Shown: piece by piece, positions 5,692 through 8,125 of the stretch
How the letters are laid out: each line of letters opens with the position of its first letter
How positions within the stretch are numbered: position 1 is the first letter of the stretch
NCBI GenBank assembly: GCA_022707945.1
Contig: JAKIZQ010000048.1
Location: 1-8,125, forward strand
Reading direction: 5' to 3'
Length of the DNA stretch: 8,125 nt
Source: Bdellovibrionales bacterium
Lineage (GTDB): Bacteria; Bdellovibrionota; JAFGOL01
Made by a program: the position numbers and the translations under genes
Notes under the pieces: model-generated
Seen by the model: the letters and a program-made list of their open reading frames with translations, nothing else
What the model was told of the DNA's origin: nothing
Database searches by the model: none

Positions 5692-6978
5692 TTGGTTTTA
5701 TCTTTGGTATCTTTTCCTATTCTTGCACAAGTCCCAAATGGAGAGAAAGAGTTGTTACATTTTATGGGCTTTTTTTGTGCAGATGGAGTTGATGCTAAAA
5801 ATATGTCTAATGTTTTTTATGGAGATCTGCTTAGTAAAGATGCTGAGTTAGAAGAATATGATACGTTTGCAGACGAGGTTATAGAGAATATTAATGAAGG
5901 ACATTATATTTGGCCAAGTTACGATAATCTTGAGTTGTGGTTCGGCCTTGATATTAGTGCGAACGATAGGCTTATGGTGGTTTCTTGGATGTATATAATT
6001 AGAACTAAAGAAGCGTTTTTTAAGTCTTATAGGCCTGATCTTATAGAGGCTCTTGATTACACAGAGTTCCCGTGGAAAGATAAAAAGCTCCTAGACATAA
6101 AGAACAGGTTTGATGTTTTTTATAAAATGGCAGATGAAAAAGAAAAGAAAACTTTGGATAAATTATTGGTGCATCTTATGTATAGGCAACTTGTAGAATT
6201 GCCTTCTGTAATAGATCTTGAGCTAATAGAATTCTCGTTATTCAATAAGAACACCCTCGTTAATTTATCCGAAGCACTTAATGATTGTGTGATATCACAC
6301 GAAGGAGATTTTAGATATATTAATAAAATGTTTAAAAGTTCTCCTGATGAATATGAAAAACACGTCGATGGACTAAATAAGCAAAATGATAAAGAGCGCC
6401 TAGTGCTTTCGAATATAAAATATAATGTTAAGAAGAACTCATCTTTAATATTGGGTCCTAAGATAGTTACCAGAGAACAAGTGATGTTGCTGTTGGACCA
6501 ATATAAAATTAATTGTGGTCTAGAATATGATTCAGAGGATATGTTCACCAGTGAAAAGATCCTTTCTCTTCTTACTATATCGATGGATCATAATAGTGCT
6601 CTTACTTCTGAAGACGTAAAGTTGTTGTTTGGTATCAATGGGAGTGGTGGTCTTTATAGTTATCTTTACCAGAACCTTGCTTGGCAAAATAATTATGAAG
6701 ACTTTTTTATACTTACAGTAATACTTGCTTCTCAGCTTGAAGAACTTGGCGTAAGAGAAAATCAGCTTTTGGTTATGGACGGTGCAAAAAGGCTTGGAAT
6801 ATTGGGTGAGGGTCTGTCTTTAACAAATCCTTCTTACAAAGATGGCGTTCAACTTGAATCTATCTTGAATAGAAGCAGTTTTGTTAACGAGTTTGTTACA
6901 AAATATAATTTTAACGAAATGCTACTTAGAGTACAAACCGGCTATAGCTTGCTGCGAGTTATGTCTACGACTAAATAA
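5692..6978 (+). CDS. Exported protein of unknown function; 5' end apparently frameshifted
   Basis: The continuous frame gives 428 residues from a TTG at 5692, the first possible start after an in-frame TAA at 5686-5688. This TTG has no ribosome site of its own. Residues 1-12 are the hydrophobic core and cleavage region of a Sec signal peptide (cut expected near PILA/Q), but the basic N-terminal part is missing. It is found one frame over, from the TTG at 5667 (MFKRTLIT). Losing one T from the TTTT at 5690-5693 would join them into MFKRTLIT-LVLSLVSFPILA/Q, a textbook signal peptide on a protein of about 436 residues. The mature part is mostly helical in look, acidic and Lys-rich in turn, with few cysteines (C29, C199, C275) and no catalytic motif or repeat that I recognise. 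It converges on the M2 peptidase gene with 12 bp between stops. The product is probably periplasmic; its role is unknown. Confidence 0.75.
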   Translation: MVLSLVSFPILAQVPNGEKELLHFMGFFCADGVDAKNMSNVFYGDLLSKDAELEEYDTFADEVIENINEGHYIWPSYDNLELWFGLDISANDRLMVVSWMYIIRTKEAFFKSYRPDLIEALDYTEFPWKDKKLLDIKNRFDVFYKMADEKEKKTLDKLLVHLMYRQLVELPSVIDLELIEFSLFNKNTLVNLSEALNDCVISHEGDFRYINKMFKSSPDEYEKHVDGLNKQNDKERLVLSNIKYNVKKNSSLILGPKIVTREQVMLLLDQYKINCGLEYDSEDMFTSEKILSLLTISMDHNSALTSEDVKLLFGINGSGGLYSYLYQNLAWQNNYEDFFILTVILASQLEELGVRENQLLVMDGAKRLGILGEGLSLTNPSYKDGVQLESILNRSSFVNEFVTKYNFNEMLLRVQTGYSLLRVMSTTK

Positions 6979-6990
6979 GTTGTGTGATCT

Positions 6991-8125
6991 CTATTTAACA
7001 AAATCCTTTGCGTAATACTTTGCTGTTAGCTTTTCGCCTGTAGCTTTTATTGTCATTTCTTTCCAGTCAATACTTCTGCCGGGGTAGAATACTTTGTTTA
7101 TAAAATATTCTCCAACATCTTTTCTGTTAACATAGCTCTGATCATAACCATTGTTCTTATCTAGGATATTATTTGTTATATAGTGGTTTAATTGCGAAGC
7201 AAGGAGTGCACCCATTAAATAGTTATGATAGTAGGCTGGATATAGTGCTACATGTATTTTAGTCGACCAATCAGGCATATTCCTCTTGGCTGGTTTTTTT
7301 AATAGTTGATACTTTTCAACAAGGTTCCACCATAGTTTGTTTAAATCTTGATCCGGGTTTTCGTACATTGCTTTTTCGAACCTGTACATTACTTGGGACC
7401 ATCTGCTAAAAACAAGTTGTTCCATTCTTAATATTTTCTTGCTGGTTTCATATATTTTGTTTTTTTCTTGATCTGTTATTCCTAACATATCTTGCATCCA
7501 ATTGGCGTTAGAGGCCATTCTTCCGAACAACATAGCTATAGCTTCTGTTGTAAAGATGTGTGCTGGCTCCCTGTATATCCACGGCATATCCTGATCTAGA
7601 TATTTTTCATATACAGCGTGGCCAAATTCATGCAAAGAAGTGTCCATCCATCTTTGTGAAGGAGTTATATTACATATTACTCGAATGTCCGTTTTCCTGT
7701 CTAAATTATCGCAACAAGCATGTTGATATTTCCCCTTTTTCTCGTAGAGGTCGCTGTTCTTTATAAGGCTGTCTATGTTCATTCCTATGCTGTTAAAATA
7801 ATTTTTTGTTAATTTTTCTATATTGGCATTTTCATAATAAGGATCAAGATCAATATCGTAAATTTGAGGAGCTTCCTGGAAGTATCTATTCTGATAGTGC
7901 CATGGCCTAAGCTCATTCTTTTTTATTCCATACCTTTTTGCTAAAGCAGTATCCATTTCATTTTTAAGCTTTGTGTAAGCTGGTCTTGTAAGTCTATCTA
8001 GCTCGTTGAACAAGGCCTCTATTTCTCTTGGATCCTGTTCATTTAATTTAAGCATCATTTGGTGGTAGTTCTTAAAACCAAGTTCTTTTGCCGCCTTATT
8101 CCTCATAAGCACAAGCTTTTTAACA
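6991..8125 (-). CDS. M2 (ACE-type) zinc metallopeptidase, N-terminus outside window
   Basis: The frame is open to the window edge (VKKL precedes the first GTG at 8112). This is therefore the last 378 or so residues of a protein whose family is normally about 550-600 long. Numbered from that GTG, zinc site HEFGH is at 161-165 and the third ligand Glu190 lies in TTEAIA, 25 residues after the second His, as in angiotensin-converting enzyme and its bacterial relatives. Other family segments are ELRPWHYQ (67-74), YREPAHIF (180-187), QVMYRFEKAMY (240-250), LWWNLVEKYQLL (260-271) and YYHNYLMG (294-301), whose Tyr/His residues probably line the active site. It should cleave dipeptides from peptide C-termini. 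Location cannot be judged without the N-terminus. The C-terminus appears intact, ending in a TAG at 6991-6993. All visible catalytic residues are present. A related M3-like or M32-like peptidase is the alternative, though the spacing and motifs favour M2. Confidence 0.9.
   Translation of the reverse strand, partial: VKKLVLMRNKAAKELGFKNYHQMMLKLNEQDPREIEALFNELDRLTRPAYTKLKNEMDTALAKRYGIKKNELRPWHYQNRYFQEAPQIYDIDLDPYYENANIEKLTKNYFNSIGMNIDSLIKNSDLYEKKGKYQHACCDNLDRKTDIRVICNITPSQRWMDTSLHEFGHAVYEKYLDQDMPWIYREPAHIFTTEAIAMLFGRMASNANWMQDMLGITDQEKNKIYETSKKILRMEQLVFSRWSQVMYRFEKAMYENPDQDLNKLWWNLVEKYQLLKKPAKRNMPDWSTKIHVALYPAYYHNYLMGALLASQLNHYITNNILDKNNGYDQSYVNRKDVGEYFINKVFYPGRSIDWKEMTIKATGEKLTAKYYAKDFVK

Noticed and set aside
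5667..5792. 41-codon frame starting at TTG 5667 as an independent small lipoprotein (SYSC)
   Set aside because: The lipobox lacks the expected Leu at -3, and the frame is better explained as the lost beginning of the large gene.
6287..6300. Perfect 14-bp palindrome GTGTGATATCACAC, CRP-like half sites
   Set aside because: It lies inside a coding region and has only 2 bases between TGTGA and TCACA instead of 6, so it is not a CRP site.
6120..6548. Minus-strand open frame of 142 codons
   Set aside because: It is the antisense shadow of the exported-protein gene, Ser-rich and without a ribosome site.
6979..6990. Bidirectional terminator between the convergent genes
   Set aside because: Only 12 bp separate the stop codons and no hairpin is visible there.

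Overview
AT-rich chromosomal DNA from a Gram-negative-type bacterium. It holds two tRNA genes, four complete protein genes, one complete gene with a doubtful 5' end, and one partial gene at each edge (the left one is uncertain). Lineage cannot be fixed from the sequence. The membrane pyrophosphatase, deoxyhypusine-synthase-like protein and M2-type peptidase resemble, from memory, Bacteroidota-type homologues. Yet both tRNAs encode their 3' CCA, several genes have clear Shine-Dalgarno sequences, and the promoters look like ordinary sigma70 -35/-10 pairs. This is unlike typical Bacteroidota, so a different lineage (for example a proteobacterial or other host-associated group) that shares or acquired these genes is plausible. 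The lipoprotein and the Sec signal sequences imply an outer membrane and periplasm, but this is inferred.

Layout. Positions 1-115 hold a possible C-terminal coding fragment (+). Its end overlaps a good promoter for a two-tRNA unit, tRNA-Arg(TCT) then tRNA-His(GTG). Converging on the tRNAs from the right is a minus-strand operon, hppA (4292-1983), then a deoxyhypusine-synthase-like gene (1958-990), then a small lipoprotein gene (996-352). Gaps are 24 bp and then a 7-bp overlap. A TTGCCA-17 bp-TATAAG promoter stands in front of hppA. Upstream, also on the minus strand, is a cation diffusion facilitator transporter with two C-terminal domains (5492-4383). A 174-200 bp divergent regulatory region with a dyad, a direct repeat and promoter elements separates it from a plus-strand gene for an unrecognised exported protein (5692-6978). 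The signal peptide of that gene appears to be split by a one-base frame change. A 5'-truncated zinc dipeptidase of the M2 (ACE) type (8125-6991) converges on it with only 12 bp between.

How it works together. The best-supported biology is ion and metal homeostasis. The pyrophosphatase carries the marks of a K+-dependent pump with a Na+-type gate glutamate and the residues reported for dual Na+/H+ enzymes, so it would turn biosynthetic pyrophosphate into an ion gradient. The CDF protein has the HxxxD/HxxxD metal site expected for Zn2+ export. The deoxyhypusine-synthase-like enzyme keeps the catalytic Lys and NAD residues but differs at substrate positions, and its product in a bacterium is unknown. 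No mobile element, CRISPR array, phage or defence system was seen. No stretch over 300 bases lacks a gene.
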